Assembly (NCBI GenBank): GCA_964516305.1
Contig: CAZEZH010000048.1
Coordinates: 1-21,192 of the forward strand
Source: Lamprobacter sp964516305
Lineage (GTDB): Bacteria > Pseudomonadota > Gammaproteobacteria > Chromatiales > Chromatiaceae
Reading direction: 5' to 3'
Length of the DNA stretch: 21,192 nucleotides
The translations under genes and the position numbers were made by a program. Under the pieces are notes generated by a model. It saw only the letters and a program-made list of their open reading frames with translations, made no database searches and had not been told where the DNA came from. Shown piece after piece: positions 7,403 to 15,106 of the stretch (its first letter is position 1; each line of letters opens with the position of its first letter).

Positions 7403-9031
7403 TCAATGGCCGGCGAGTTTCTCCTCATATTCATCACGGAAGTAGCGCAGCGTACTCATCACTGGATTGGGGGCAGACTGGCCAAGACCACAGAGGCTGG
7501 TCGCTTGCACGACCTCACAGATCTCTTCCAGTAACGTCAGATCGGCGTGGGTTGCGTTGGATTTAGCGATCTTGTCCAGCAGCGCATGCATCTGCTGAGT
7601 GCCGGTGCGGCAAGGAACGCACTTGCCGCAGGATTCGTCCATGCAGAACTCCATGAAAAAGCGCGCGACATCGACCATGCTCGAGGTTTCATCCATGACG
7701 ATCATGCCGCCCGAGCCCATCATGGTGCCGAGCGTCTTCAGACTGTCGTAATCCACAGCGATATCGAGATGTTCGGCGGGCACGCAGCCACCTGAAGGGC
7801 CGCCGGTCTGCACCGCCTTGAAGGCCTTGCCGTCCGGGATACCGCCTCCGATCACCTCGATGATGTCGCGCAGGCTGGTGCCCATCGGCACCTCGATGAG
7901 GCCGGTATTCTCGATCGTGCCGGCGAGTGCAAAAACCTTGGTCCCTTTGGAGCGTTCGGTGCCGATTCCGGCGAACCAGTCGCCGCCCTCGCCGACGATA
8001 GGGGCGATGTTGGCGTAGGTCTCGACGTTGTTGATCAGCGTCGGGCGTCCGAACAGCCCGGACTCCGCGGGGTAGGGCGGGCGTGGGCGTGGCTGGCCGC
8101 GGCCACCTTCGATCGAGGCCATGAGCGCAGTCTCCTCGCCGCAGACGAAGGCACCAGCGCCGAGGCGAATCTCAATATCGAAGTTGAACTGCGTCTCGCA
8201 GATATGATGACCCAGGAAGCCCTGGCGCTTGGCCTTGCGGATGGCGTTTTTTAAGCGTTCAACCGCCAGTGGATACTCGGCACGGACATAGATATAGCCT
8301 TTGTTGGCGCCAATCGCATAGGCGGCGATGGCCATGCCTTCGAGCACTCGGTGCGGGTCCGATTCGAGGATTGCCCGGTCCATAAAGGCGCCAGGATCAC
8401 CCTCGTCTGCGTTGCAGATCACGTACTTCTGCTCGCCTGGCATCTTGGCGACCGTCGACCATTTGAGCCCAGTCGGATAACCACCGCCGCCGCGTCCACG
8501 CAGGTTGCTGGTCGTGACCTCAGCAACCACCTCAGCTGGGGTCATCTCGGTCAGCGCCTGCACCATCGCACGGTAGCCGCCAACCGCCACATAGCCCTTG
8601 AAACTGTCAGGGTCGATAACGCCGGCGTGCTTGAGCACGATCTTCTGTTGCCGGCTGAAGAAGGGCAGGTCACTCGGGCAGCGGTGTGCGGCCAGGGCCG
8701 CCTCGGCGTTGGCGTTGGCGCTCGCGGCACCGATCAGCGTATCGGCCTGGTCCGGTGTGACGTCGCGATAGATATTGGCCTCGCTCAGGCTGGCATCACG
8801 TTCGCTGAGCGTGACCAGGGGGCCGGCTGAACAGAGGCCCATGCAGCCGACACCTTTGACCCGGCAGCTGTCAGCAGCGTTCGCTTCGCGCGCCTTGTGC
8901 AGCGCGTCCAGCACCGGCTGCGCGCCGGATGATTGGCAGCTGGCCGCCATGCACACTCGCACCTCGTGCGAGACATCTGCGGCTTCCTCGGTGTAGGTGC
9001 GGGCGAGTTCGTCGAGCTCGTCGAGGTTCAT
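7403..9031 (-). CDS. hoxF: NAD-linked bidirectional [NiFe]-hydrogenase diaphorase subunit HoxF
   Basis: NADH-binding flavoprotein subunit of the Hox diaphorase, homologous to NuoF with a fused N-terminal thioredoxin-like [2Fe-2S] domain (Cys27, Cys32, Cys63, Cys67). The NuoF core shows the FMN/NADH loop GRGGGGYPTGLKW (179-191), YVICNADEGDPGAFMDR, GAGAFVCGEETAL and the [4Fe-4S] site ESCGKCVPCRTG (Cys468, 471, 474) with Cys514 in SLCGLGQSAPNP. The 542-aa length suits HoxF and is too long for NuoF. Its ATG overlaps the hoxE stop (ATGA), so the two are coupled. No hoxU, hoxY or hoxH follows; the next gene is convergent. A NuoF-like subunit of another NAD-dependent dehydrogenase is the main alternative. 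Confidence 0.88.
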   Translation of the reverse strand: MNLDELDELARTYTEEAADVSHEVRVCMAASCQSSGAQPVLDALHKAREANAADSCRVKGVGCMGLCSAGPLVTLSERDASLSEANIYRDVTPDQADTLIGAASANANAEAALAAHRCPSDLPFFSRQQKIVLKHAGVIDPDSFKGYVAVGGYRAMVQALTEMTPAEVVAEVTTSNLRGRGGGGYPTGLKWSTVAKMPGEQKYVICNADEGDPGAFMDRAILESDPHRVLEGMAIAAYAIGANKGYIYVRAEYPLAVERLKNAIRKAKRQGFLGHHICETQFNFDIEIRLGAGAFVCGEETALMASIEGGRGQPRPRPPYPAESGLFGRPTLINNVETYANIAPIVGEGGDWFAGIGTERSKGTKVFALAGTIENTGLIEVPMGTSLRDIIEVIGGGIPDGKAFKAVQTGGPSGGCVPAEHLDIAVDYDSLKTLGTMMGSGGMIVMDETSSMVDVARFFMEFCMDESCGKCVPCRTGTQQMHALLDKIAKSNATHADLTLLEEICEVVQATSLCGLGQSAPNPVMSTLRYFRDEYEEKLAGH

Positions 9032-9522
9032 TCGCGGGTCTCCTGCTCGATGCGCTCGACCAATTTATCGGTGCCGAGCTTGCCGATGACGTCGCCATCC
9101 AAAACCACTGCAGGCGCAAGACCGCAGGCACCGACGCAGCGCGCAGTCATCACCGAGAGCGATTTGTCTTCGGTGGTCTCCCCGGGGTTGACCCCAAAAC
9201 GCTGCTCGATGCCTTCGATCAAGGCTCCGGCCCCTTTGATATAGCAGGCCGTGCCGGTACAGACCACGCAGGTGTGACGACCCTGCGGCTTGAGCATGAA
9301 CAGGTGGTAGAAGGTCGCGACTCCAAAGACCTTGCTCAGCGGAAGATCTAGCGAGCCGGCAACAAAGTTCATGGCTTCGGTGTCGAGAAATCCAAAGGCG
9401 TCCTGGACACTGTGTAGGGCCTCGATCAAGGCGTGTTCGGCGTAGCCGTTACGCCGCATCGTCGCGTTGACCAGCTTCCAGCGCTTATCCGTGCTGGGCA
9501 AGTCGGGTCGTTGTCTCTGCAT
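9028..9522 (-). CDS. hoxE: Bidirectional hydrogenase diaphorase subunit HoxE
   Basis: NuoE/HoxE-family [2Fe-2S] protein of 164 aa that passes electrons between HoxF and further carriers. It has the HoxE-type N-terminus DKRWKLVNATMRRNGY, then FGVATFYHLFMLKPQGRHTC, and four cluster cysteines in C-x4-C (CTGTAC, 88 and 93) and C-x3-C (CVGAC, 129 and 133). The frame stays open to 9591, but ATG 9522 is preferred because GAAGGGG lies seven bases upstream (9530-9536) and the extra 23 residues are not family-like. It is translationally coupled to hoxF by a four-base overlap. The HoxE-style motifs separate it from NuoE, although closely related formate dehydrogenase gamma subunits cannot be fully excluded. 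Confidence 0.88.
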   Translation of the reverse strand: MQRQRPDLPSTDKRWKLVNATMRRNGYAEHALIEALHSVQDAFGFLDTEAMNFVAGSLDLPLSKVFGVATFYHLFMLKPQGRHTCVVCTGTACYIKGAGALIEGIEQRFGVNPGETTEDKSLSVMTARCVGACGLAPAVVLDGDVIGKLGTDKLVERIEQETRE

Positions 9523-9771
9523 GGTATGGCCCCTTCGTTGAGTGCCTTGAGGATACATTGCGGCAGGTGCGGCTCGACCGCCAAGCGCCATTAAATCGCG
9601 ACTTGGTGCTCAGCTCCAAACGAAGAATCGATGACGGCGTGCTGAGCTTGTCTGGTTGTTGTGGCTGATGCGCCGGAATACCCTGGACTACCCTTCAACA
9701 GTGTGGCCGCTGGCGTCTATACTGGCCGCGAGCCTAGTGGTACCACCGGGCGCCTGTGCGAGTCCATCCTC

Positions 9772-10581
9772 ATGGCCGATTCCCATTCCGATTCTGAGTC
9801 CGAGCCCAACGACCCAACGAGCGCCTCGCGCACGTCCGAGAGGCGTCGTGGGATCTATTTACTGCCGAACCTGTTTACCACGGCCGCGCTGTTTGCAGGA
9901 TTCTACGCGGTCCTGTCGGCGAATGCGGGCCAGTTCGAGGCCGCTGCGCTGGGCATCTTCGCGGCGATGGTGCTCGATGGCTTCGACGGGCGGATCGCGC
10001 GCATCACGCACACGCAGAGCGATTTTGGTGCCGAGTACGACAGCCTCTCGGACATGGTGGCGTTTGGCGTGGCCCCAGCGCTAGTCTCCTATGAATGGGC
10101 CTTGTCCGGTCTCGGTAAGCTCGGCTGGCTGGCGGCCTTTATCTATACAGCCGCGGCAGCATTGCGCCTGGCGCGGTTCAACACCCAGGTCGGTATCGCT
10201 GATAAGCGCTGGTTTCAGGGGCTGCCAAGCCCGTCAGCGGCCGCGATGATCGCCGGTGCGATCTGGATCGGCACCGACAATGGGATCAGCGGTACGAGCG
10301 TCAATCTGTTGATGGCGCTGCTCACCGCCTTAGCCGGTCTGCTGATGGTGAGCAACTTTCGCTACCACAGCTTCAAGGTGCTCGACCTACACGGCCGGGT
10401 ACCTTTTATGTTTATCGTGTTGCTGATGCTTGGCTTTGCGCTTGTGGTGCTCGACCCACCGGTGCTCCTGTTCTTGATGGCGTTCAGCTATGCGATCTCT
10501 GGGCCGGTTTTAACCCTGATCCAGCGGCGAAAGCGCCTCAGCGAGGGGCGCCGCCGGCGCAAGGGCCCAGGCTCTGGCTGA
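9772..10581 (+). CDS. pssA: CDP-diacylglycerol--serine O-phosphatidyltransferase
   Basis: An inner-membrane enzyme that transfers the phosphatidyl group from CDP-diacylglycerol to serine, the committed step to phosphatidylethanolamine. The CDP-alcohol phosphotransferase signature D-G-x2-A-R-x8-G-x3-D-x3-D is complete at residues 72-94 (from DGRIAR to EYDSLSD). About six to eight hydrophobic helices follow, then a strongly basic C-terminus (RRKRLSEGRRRRKG). The N-terminal 25 residues are acidic and disordered. The ATG at 9772 is preferred; the frame opens further upstream to 9661 but that part is unlike the family. It is divergent from hoxE, so the 249-base gap must hold promoters for both. 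Confidence 0.95.
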   Translation: MADSHSDSESEPNDPTSASRTSERRRGIYLLPNLFTTAALFAGFYAVLSANAGQFEAAALGIFAAMVLDGFDGRIARITHTQSDFGAEYDSLSDMVAFGVAPALVSYEWALSGLGKLGWLAAFIYTAAAALRLARFNTQVGIADKRWFQGLPSPSAAAMIAGAIWIGTDNGISGTSVNLLMALLTALAGLLMVSNFRYHSFKVLDLHGRVPFMFIVLLMLGFALVVLDPPVLLFLMAFSYAISGPVLTLIQRRKRLSEGRRRRKGPGSG

Positions 10582-10699
10582 CGGGGTCTGCAGATGATGG
10601 CTAGACGGCCTGTCAGATGCGCGCTCCATGTGATTTCCCCGGCGTCGGGGCTGCGCTGCGTCGCCACTGCGGCAATACGCTCGCGCCTTCGTCTGAGGC

Positions 10700-10705
10700 T
10701 ATAAT
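10700..10705 (+). promoter_or_regulatory. Candidate -10 element for the CBS-domain gene
   Basis: A perfect TATAAT lies 57 bases before the start codon, in otherwise GC-rich DNA. No good -35 hexamer is found at 16-18 bases upstream (the best is ACGCTC), so the promoter may be activator-dependent or the match may be chance. Confidence 0.5.
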
Positions 10706-10761
10706 CCTCAAACCCGGTCGTGGCTGGGTGCCACCTGAGAAGAATGGAGGAGAGTAGAACG

Positions 10762-11229
10762 ATGAAAGTGCGCGATGTGATGAGTGGGTCGGTACGGTCG
10801 GTCAAGCCCGATACCAAGATCGTCGAGGTCGCATCACTGATGTGCCTCTTTCGGTTCCATGGCGTGCCCGTGGTGGATGATGACAACCGGTTGGTCGGGA
10901 TCATCGCTGAGAAAGATATGCTACACAGCCTCTTTCCGACCGTGGAAAGCCTGATGACTGAAGGCATGCACTCGGTGGACATGGATCGCCAGATGGGCCG
11001 CTACGGGGAGATCTTGGAGAAAGCTGTCGATGAGTTGATGACCAAGAACCCGATCTCGGTTGATCCTGACATGCATATTCTCCGTGCTGCGACGATCATG
11101 GCCAAGAATAAGTTTCGCCGGATTCCAGTGGCCGAAAAGGATGGAACGCTTATCGGCATGCTGAGTTTGGGAGATGTCCACAAAGCGATCTTCCATGCCA
11201 ATATGACGGGCACTTTAAGGGCGTCTTAA
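10762..11229 (+). CDS. Protein with two CBS domains
   Basis: A 155-aa soluble protein made of a tandem CBS (Bateman) pair. The first unit runs from MKVRDVMSGSVRSVKPDTKI to VGIIAEKDMLHSLF, and the second from DELMTKNPISVDPDMHILRA to IGMLSLGDVHKAIF. CBS pairs bind adenosine nucleotides and act as sensors, but the ligand and partner cannot be read from the sequence. An insert between the units (LMTEGMHSVDMDRQMGRYGE) is longer than in minimal CBS proteins. The start is set by a strong GGAGGAGA ribosome-binding site just upstream. It appears monocistronic, with a candidate promoter upstream and a hairpin downstream. Confidence 0.9.
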   Translation: MKVRDVMSGSVRSVKPDTKIVEVASLMCLFRFHGVPVVDDDNRLVGIIAEKDMLHSLFPTVESLMTEGMHSVDMDRQMGRYGEILEKAVDELMTKNPISVDPDMHILRAATIMAKNKFRRIPVAEKDGTLIGMLSLGDVHKAIFHANMTGTLRAS

Positions 11230-11236
11230 GCCATCG

Positions 11237-11268
11237 CTTGGCACGGCTTCGTGCTCGGCCGTGCCAAG
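11237..11268 (+). terminator. Strong hairpin after the CBS gene
   Basis: CTTGGCACGGC (11237-11247) pairs perfectly with GCCGTGCCAAG (11258-11268) across a ten-base loop, starting eight bases after the CBS stop codon. No T-run follows, so it is a 3'-end hairpin or factor-assisted terminator rather than a classical intrinsic one. Confidence 0.5.
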
Positions 11269-11400
11269 ATGCTACGAACCTGCGGCAAAGCTGGCCCTGC
11301 GAGGACGGCACGACAGCGCTATCGATCGAGCGCCGCCGAACGCTGGCGGGAGGCCGCGACCGGCGATCAGCAACACCCGACCGCCGACCTGAGCGTCCCT

Positions 11401-11583
11401 CTATTTGATTAGAATTAACTTGTCATTGCGGGTCAGCAGGAGTGTGTAGCTCGCGTCACCGTGCTCGATGACGACGCGCCGACTGCCTTGCAGCAGTTGT
11501 TCGCTGTGCAGACGGCGTTCTTGTGCCGACGAGGCGCTGGCCGTGGCCTTGTCGGGGGATTGGGGATGCATGCGTGGACTCAT
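11401..11583 (-). CDS. hemP: Hemin uptake protein HemP
   Basis: A 60-aa protein whose C-terminal half carries the HemP signature: LLQGSRRVVIEHGDASYTLL followed by LTRNDKLILIK, matching the L-x-G-x-x-x-x-x-I-x-H-x-x-x-x-Y-x-L-x-x-T-R-x-x-K-L-I-L-x-K pattern. HemP proteins are linked to haem and iron acquisition and are commonly iron-regulated. The exact role is poorly defined, and RNA-binding or regulatory functions have been proposed for homologues. The ATG at 11583 is preferred over GTG at 11589 because AGAGGTG lies just upstream and would overlap the GTG. No haem receptor is adjacent; cobF is the divergent neighbour, with a Fur-box-like site between them. Confidence 0.88.
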   Translation of the reverse strand: MSPRMHPQSPDKATASASSAQERRLHSEQLLQGSRRVVIEHGDASYTLLLTRNDKLILIK

Positions 11584-11681
11584 GATCACCTCTGGGTTGT
11601 GGATGCGCTGGGAGTGATGCGGCTCGCCGAGCGTTGCTTGGCAGTCTCTACAGTGCTGATGCTAGCGAGCTTGATGGTGTT

Positions 11682-11709
11682 TTGCAATACAAATGCGAGT
11701 TACTAGCAT
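11682..11709 (+). promoter_or_regulatory. Possible cobF promoter overlapping the Fur-box-like site
   Basis: TTGCAA (11682-11687) and TAGCAT (11704-11709) are spaced by 16 bases and would start transcription close to the cobF TTG start. The match is moderate. The Fur-box-like palindrome covers the spacer and the -10. Confidence 0.3.
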
Positions 11710-11710
11710 T
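11692..11710. promoter_or_regulatory. Fur-box-like palindrome between hemP and cobF
   Basis: The 19 bases run AATGCGAGTTACTAGCATT, with perfect AATGC/GCATT outer arms. Fifteen of 19 positions agree with a Fur-type palindrome AATGCGAATCATTCGCATT, which I recall as a common variant. The site lies 109 bases before hemP and 30 before cobF, in a local AT-rich patch. hemP is typically iron-regulated, which makes Fur the leading candidate. Confidence 0.5.
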
Positions 11711-11727
11711 ACGAATCTTTCTGAGCC

Positions 11728-11732
11728 GGAGG
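11728..11732 (+). promoter_or_regulatory. Ribosome-binding site fixing a TTG start for cobF
   Basis: GGAGG sits seven bases before TTG at 11740. The following residues KTLSLIGIGPGG are the conserved N-terminus of the family, and no ATG or GTG fits. Confidence 0.75.
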
Positions 11733-11739
11733 CGACGCC

Positions 11740-12498
11740 TTGAAGACCTTGTCCTTGATCGGGATTGGACCCGGTGGACCTGAGTATCTGACCCTGCAGG
11801 CTATCGAGGCCATGCGTCGCGTTGATGTCTTCTTCATGCTCGAAAAGGAGGGGCGCGGCAAAGAGGAACTGCTGGAGGTCCGGCGCACCATCATGGATCG
11901 CCACCTCGAGCCTGACCGCTTACGGGTCGTCACTGCGAACAGTCCGCCGCGAAGCACGGCCGAAGGTTACCATCAAGGCGTCGAGGCCTGGCATGCGGAG
12001 AAGCGTGCGCTCTTCGTCGAGCTGTTCGAGCGTGAGTTAATGGATGGCCAGTGCGGCGCCTTTTTGATCTGGGGTGATCCAGCGCTCTACGATCAGACAG
12101 TGAGCCTGATCAGCGCCATCGTTGCCGCGGCGCCTGACTGCTATGCGCTCGAGGTGATCCCGGGAATCTCTGCCGTGCAGGCGCTGACTGCCCAGCATCG
12201 CATCCCACTCAACCGCGTGGGTGAGGGGATCAGCATCACCACGGGTCGGCAGATGGCGCAGTGCGATCCGAGCAGCGTGAACAACGCCTTCGTCATGCTC
12301 GATGGCGAGGAGGCCTTTCAGCACTTCATCGGTCAGGATATGGACATCTACTGGGGTGCCTATCTTGGCACCGATGACGAGCTACTGATCGCGGGGGGCT
12401 TGGATGAGGTGCTTGCTGAACTGCTCGAGACCAGGCACCGTGCGCGTGAGCGCAAGGGCTGGATTATGGATACCTATCTGCTGCGCCGCCGCTCCTGA
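11740..12498 (+). CDS. cobF: Precorrin-6A synthase (deacetylating) CobF
   Basis: A SAM-dependent methyltransferase that methylates C1 of precorrin-5 and releases the acetyl group, giving precorrin-6A. It is a marker of the aerobic, late-cobalt-insertion route to vitamin B12. The tetrapyrrole-methylase glycine loop LIGIGPGGPEYLTLQA lies at 6-21. CobF-specific stretches include VDVFFMLEK, GAFLIWGDPALYDQT, EVIPGISAVQALTAQHRIPL, LDGEEAF, DIYWGAYLGT and the C-terminal KGWIMDTYLLRRR. The 252-aa length is normal. It starts with TTG. It is divergent from hemP and convergent with cobM, with a MITE-like repeat between the latter two. Confidence 0.95.
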   Translation: MKTLSLIGIGPGGPEYLTLQAIEAMRRVDVFFMLEKEGRGKEELLEVRRTIMDRHLEPDRLRVVTANSPPRSTAEGYHQGVEAWHAEKRALFVELFERELMDGQCGAFLIWGDPALYDQTVSLISAIVAAAPDCYALEVIPGISAVQALTAQHRIPLNRVGEGISITTGRQMAQCDPSSVNNAFVMLDGEEAFQHFIGQDMDIYWGAYLGTDDELLIAGGLDEVLAELLETRHRARERKGWIMDTYLLRRRS

Positions 12499-12514
12499 GA
12501 CGGCTCACTCTATA

Positions 12515-12658
12515 AACCACAGATGGCGCAGATTGATACAGATTAAAAAACAATAAAAAACGAAGCATTGGCGAGAATAGCAAGTTCGCCGCCCGAGGGA
12601 AGCAGGGATTGGCGGGGATGGCTTGGAATCTCTACGATTATCTGCGAAATCTGCGGTT
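12515..12658. repeat. MITE-like intergenic repeat with terminal inverted repeats
   Basis: The left arm begins AACCACAGATGGCGCAGATT (12515-12534). The reverse complement of the right arm (12627-12658) begins AACCGCAGATTTCGCAGATA; 16 of the first 19 positions match. The 144-bp element fills the space between the convergent ends of cobF and cobM, carries an A-rich stretch inside the left end and encodes nothing. ACCACAGAT-type inverted repeats are, from memory, widespread in purple sulfur bacterial and related genomes. Confidence 0.7.
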
Positions 12659-12688
12659 GAGCTGCTCTTCTTTGGCTAATCGATCTGG

Positions 12689-13474
12689 CTACTCGTTGGT
12701 TGGCTGCGTAGGACGAAACCGGCGTGGAAAGTTGGCGTCATAGAGCTTTGAGGTTTTAGCCTTGTGCAGTGCCCGCGCGCCCAGGGCTGGACTGGCAAGG
12801 ATCATTGCCTGACGCTCGATGCCGGCCTCTTGGCAGCGCTCGGCGATGTCGGCCAAGGTGCCGCGCAAGACCTGTTCTTCGCCCGGCCAGGTAGCCTTAT
12901 AGACGACGACGATCGGTGCCGATTCCGCCCAGCCGGTGCCGATGAGGGTCTCGGCGACCTGCGCGATGCGATCGATAGCAAGGAAGATACAGAGACTGCA
13001 CTGATGCGCGGCGAGAGATGCCAGGGATTCGGTCTCCGGCATCTTGGTGCGTCCCGCCAGGCGGGTGAAGATGACGCTCTGGGTCACCTCCGGTAGTGTC
13101 AGACATTCACCGGCCGCGGCGGCCGAGGCCATCGCTGAGGAGACGCCGGGGACGATGCCGATCGGGATCTGGGAACGATCCAGTGGCCGCGAGAGTTCGG
13201 CGAGTGCACCGTAGAGGGTTGGATCACCGGTTTGCAGCCGGACCACGGTCTGATGCCGGGCTGCGCGCTTGAGCAGCCAGTCGGTGACCTGCTCGAGATC
13301 CATCGATTTGGAATCGGCGATCTCGCAGTCGGCCGAGGCCCACTGCAACGCGGTTTCTGCGACCAGCGAGCCGGCATAGAGGATAGCGCCGGCCTCGGTC
13401 AAGAGCCGCGTGCCGCGCACGGTGATCAGATCCGGTGCGCCTGGGCCGGCACCGACGAACCAGACCTTACCCAT
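12689..13474 (-). CDS. cobM: Precorrin-4 C11-methyltransferase CobM
   Basis: A SAM-dependent enzyme that methylates C11 of precorrin-4 to form precorrin-5, the substrate of CobF. The N-terminus has the tetrapyrrole-methylase loop VWFVGAGPGAPDLITVRG. Further landmarks are ILYAGSLV, the TGDPTLYGALAE site, GIVPGVSSAMASAAAA, LPEVTQSVIFTRLAGRTKMP and VYKATWPGEEQVLRGTL. At 261 aa it has the usual length. CbiF, the cobalt-requiring orthologue of the anaerobic route, is closely similar, but CobF next door favours the CobM role. Expression must start in the 297-base divergent region shared with the tcuA-like gene. The ribosome-binding site is weak. Confidence 0.95.
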   Translation of the reverse strand: MGKVWFVGAGPGAPDLITVRGTRLLTEAGAILYAGSLVAETALQWASADCEIADSKSMDLEQVTDWLLKRAARHQTVVRLQTGDPTLYGALAELSRPLDRSQIPIGIVPGVSSAMASAAAAGECLTLPEVTQSVIFTRLAGRTKMPETESLASLAAHQCSLCIFLAIDRIAQVAETLIGTGWAESAPIVVVYKATWPGEEQVLRGTLADIAERCQEAGIERQAMILASPALGARALHKAKTSKLYDANFPRRFRPTQPTNE

Positions 13475-13600
13475 GTTGGTTTTCTCTGGTTGGTATGGCT
13501 GGGCACCATCTTAGGTGTACGGGCGCGTTCGGCGAGGAGAGCCTGGTGGAACAACGCTTGGAGCGGGTGAGAGTGGGCGTCATAGGGTTAGAAAACCAAC
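13475..13600. repeat. Inverted-repeat-bounded segment between cobM and the tcuA-like gene
   Basis: GTTGGTTTTCT (13475-13485) and its exact reverse complement AGAAAACCAAC (13590-13600) bound a 126-base stretch immediately upstream of the cobM start codon. Eleven perfect bases at both ends suggest a small element or a long-range RNA or DNA structure. No coding potential was seen inside. Confidence 0.4.
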
Positions 13601-13610
13601 AGAAATTTTG

Positions 13611-13642
13611 AACCAGGGGTGAACAGAGGATCGACACAGATG
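13611..13642. repeat. Diverged copy of the ACCACAGAT-type repeat arm
   Basis: The stretch begins AACCAGGGGTGAACAGAGGA and continues with TCGACACAGATG. It keeps the AACCA...ACAGA...CACAGATG spacing of the arm at 12515 and looks like a decayed single arm of the same repeat family. No matching second arm was found. The rest of the 13475-13771 gap shows no gene. Confidence 0.35.
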
Positions 13643-13771
13643 CGAGGAGAAGGGCTCAGCGTCTGGCAGGGCCGTTTCAGCTGATCGCTGGATCGTATCA
13701 ACCAAACCCTGATCTTGTGAGTCAGCAGCCCATCAATCTGTCTATGATGCTCATCCTGAAAGCCTTCATCA

Positions 13772-15106
13772 ATGCCGCAGCCTGACGTGCTCGTCGTTGG
13801 CGGCGGTGCCGCGGCGCTCTGTGCAGCGATCACGGCGCGTCGCGCGGGCGTCTCGGTGCTGCTGCTCGAGCGCGCACCGGTAGGTGAGCGCGGTGGCAAC
13901 AGCCGACATTCACGAAATTTCCGCTATGTGCATGAGGGGCCGTCGCCGTTCTCGGCCGGTCCTTATCCCGAGCCTGAGTTCCGCAGCGACCTTGCGCGGG
14001 TTGCCGGCAGCGATCAAGATCCGGCGCTGTTGCGCCTGTTGATTGAGCGCTCGGCCGATCTTCCCGACTGGCTCGCCGACGCCGGTGTGCCATTGCAGCC
14101 GGTTGCGGATGGGGGGCTGCCGCGCTCGCGCAAGACCGCTTTTCTGCTCGGCGGTGGCAAGACCATGATCAATGCCCTCTATGCAACCGCTGTGCGGTTG
14201 GGTGTTGTGATTCGCTATGACGCCAGTGTCGAAGCGCTTTGTCTGGACGGGCGCTCTGTGCACAGGGTGCATTATCGCCTGCAAGGCTCCAGCTCGCAGG
14301 AGCGGCAGGGCAACGGCAATCTTCAGGTCGTCCATCCTCGGGCCATTATCCTCTGCTCGGGCGGTGCTCAAGCTGATCGGGCATGGCTGCGAACGCACTG
14401 CGGTCCCCGTGCCGATGGCTTCATCAACCGCGGCACCCCGCATGCGACCAGCACCCTGCTCCGCAGCCTGCTGAGCCAGGGCGTTGCGGCGGTGGGCGAT
14501 CCAGCGACCGCCTATCTGGTCGCGGTCGACGCCCGCTCACCGGCCGATGATGGCGGCATCGTGACCCGAGTGCGCTCGATGCATGTCGGCATCGTCGTCG
14601 ATCGCTATGGCAAGCGGCTCTATGACGAAGGCGCTGATACGGCTTCCACGCGCTACTCCGCCTGGGGCCAGCGGCTTGCCGATTTTCCGGGGCAGATTGG
14701 CTATCTGATCCTCGATCAACGCGGGCTGCAGGTCGAGGCGCCGTCGTTCTATCCGCCCATCTCCGCCCCTAGCAGTGCTCATCTGGCGTGGCAGCTCGGT
14801 ATTCCGCCCGCAGCGCTTGAGCAAGCGCTGAGTGCGTACAATGCTGCGGTGCGTCCGCTCGAGCCACCCTTTTCCGCGTATCCGATGCGCCCCGGTATCA
14901 CCTTTACCTATCAGGGTATCGCCGTTGATGCGGCGCAGCGAGTCTGTCATCAAGCGCATGGCCCGATCGACAATCTGTTCGCGGCCGGGATGCTGATGGC
15001 GCCGAACCTGCTCAGTCGCGGCTATCTCTCCGGTCTGGCCCTGATGATTGGGCTGGCGACTGGGCGTACCGCTGGGGAGGCTGCGGCGTGTGGTGTCATG
15101 GGTTGA
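13772..15106 (+). CDS. TcuA-like flavoprotein, flavin half of a split CobZ (precorrin-3B synthase)
   Basis: A 444-aa FAD-dependent oxidoreductase of the fumarate reductase/tricarballylate dehydrogenase (TcuA) group. The FAD-binding loop is VLVVGGGAAALCAAITARRA (6-25), followed by LLLERAP, the GGNSRHSRNFRY stretch, and a C-terminal FAD/substrate region with FAAGMLMAPN and SRGYLSGLAL. In Rhodobacter capsulatus a TcuA-like domain fused to a TcuB-like domain forms CobZ, which replaces CobG in making precorrin-3B. Here the two halves are separate adjacent genes inside a cob cluster that shows no cobG, so the CobZ role is inferred from context. Tricarballylate oxidation is the alternative. The ribosome-binding site of ATG 13772 is weak. 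Confidence 0.88.
   Translation: MPQPDVLVVGGGAAALCAAITARRAGVSVLLLERAPVGERGGNSRHSRNFRYVHEGPSPFSAGPYPEPEFRSDLARVAGSDQDPALLRLLIERSADLPDWLADAGVPLQPVADGGLPRSRKTAFLLGGGKTMINALYATAVRLGVVIRYDASVEALCLDGRSVHRVHYRLQGSSSQERQGNGNLQVVHPRAIILCSGGAQADRAWLRTHCGPRADGFINRGTPHATSTLLRSLLSQGVAAVGDPATAYLVAVDARSPADDGGIVTRVRSMHVGIVVDRYGKRLYDEGADTASTRYSAWGQRLADFPGQIGYLILDQRGLQVEAPSFYPPISAPSSAHLAWQLGIPPAALEQALSAYNAAVRPLEPPFSAYPMRPGITFTYQGIAVDAAQRVCHQAHGPIDNLFAAGMLMAPNLLSRGYLSGLALMIGLATGRTAGEAAACGVMG

Noticed and set aside
9601..9650. Inverted repeat GCTCAGC/GCTGAGC between hoxE and pssA as an operator
   Set aside because: Seven-base arms with about 30 bases between them are expected by chance in this composition.
9661..9771. 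Upstream extension of pssA
   Set aside because: It begins with GTG-type codons without a ribosome-binding site and adds residues unlike the family. ATG 9772 gives the usual length.
13715..13745. GTGAGTCAGCAGCCC resembling the B12 box of a cobalamin riboswitch
   Set aside because: Only part of the AGTCAGGAGACCTGCC pattern matches, and no upstream riboswitch core or paired stems were found.
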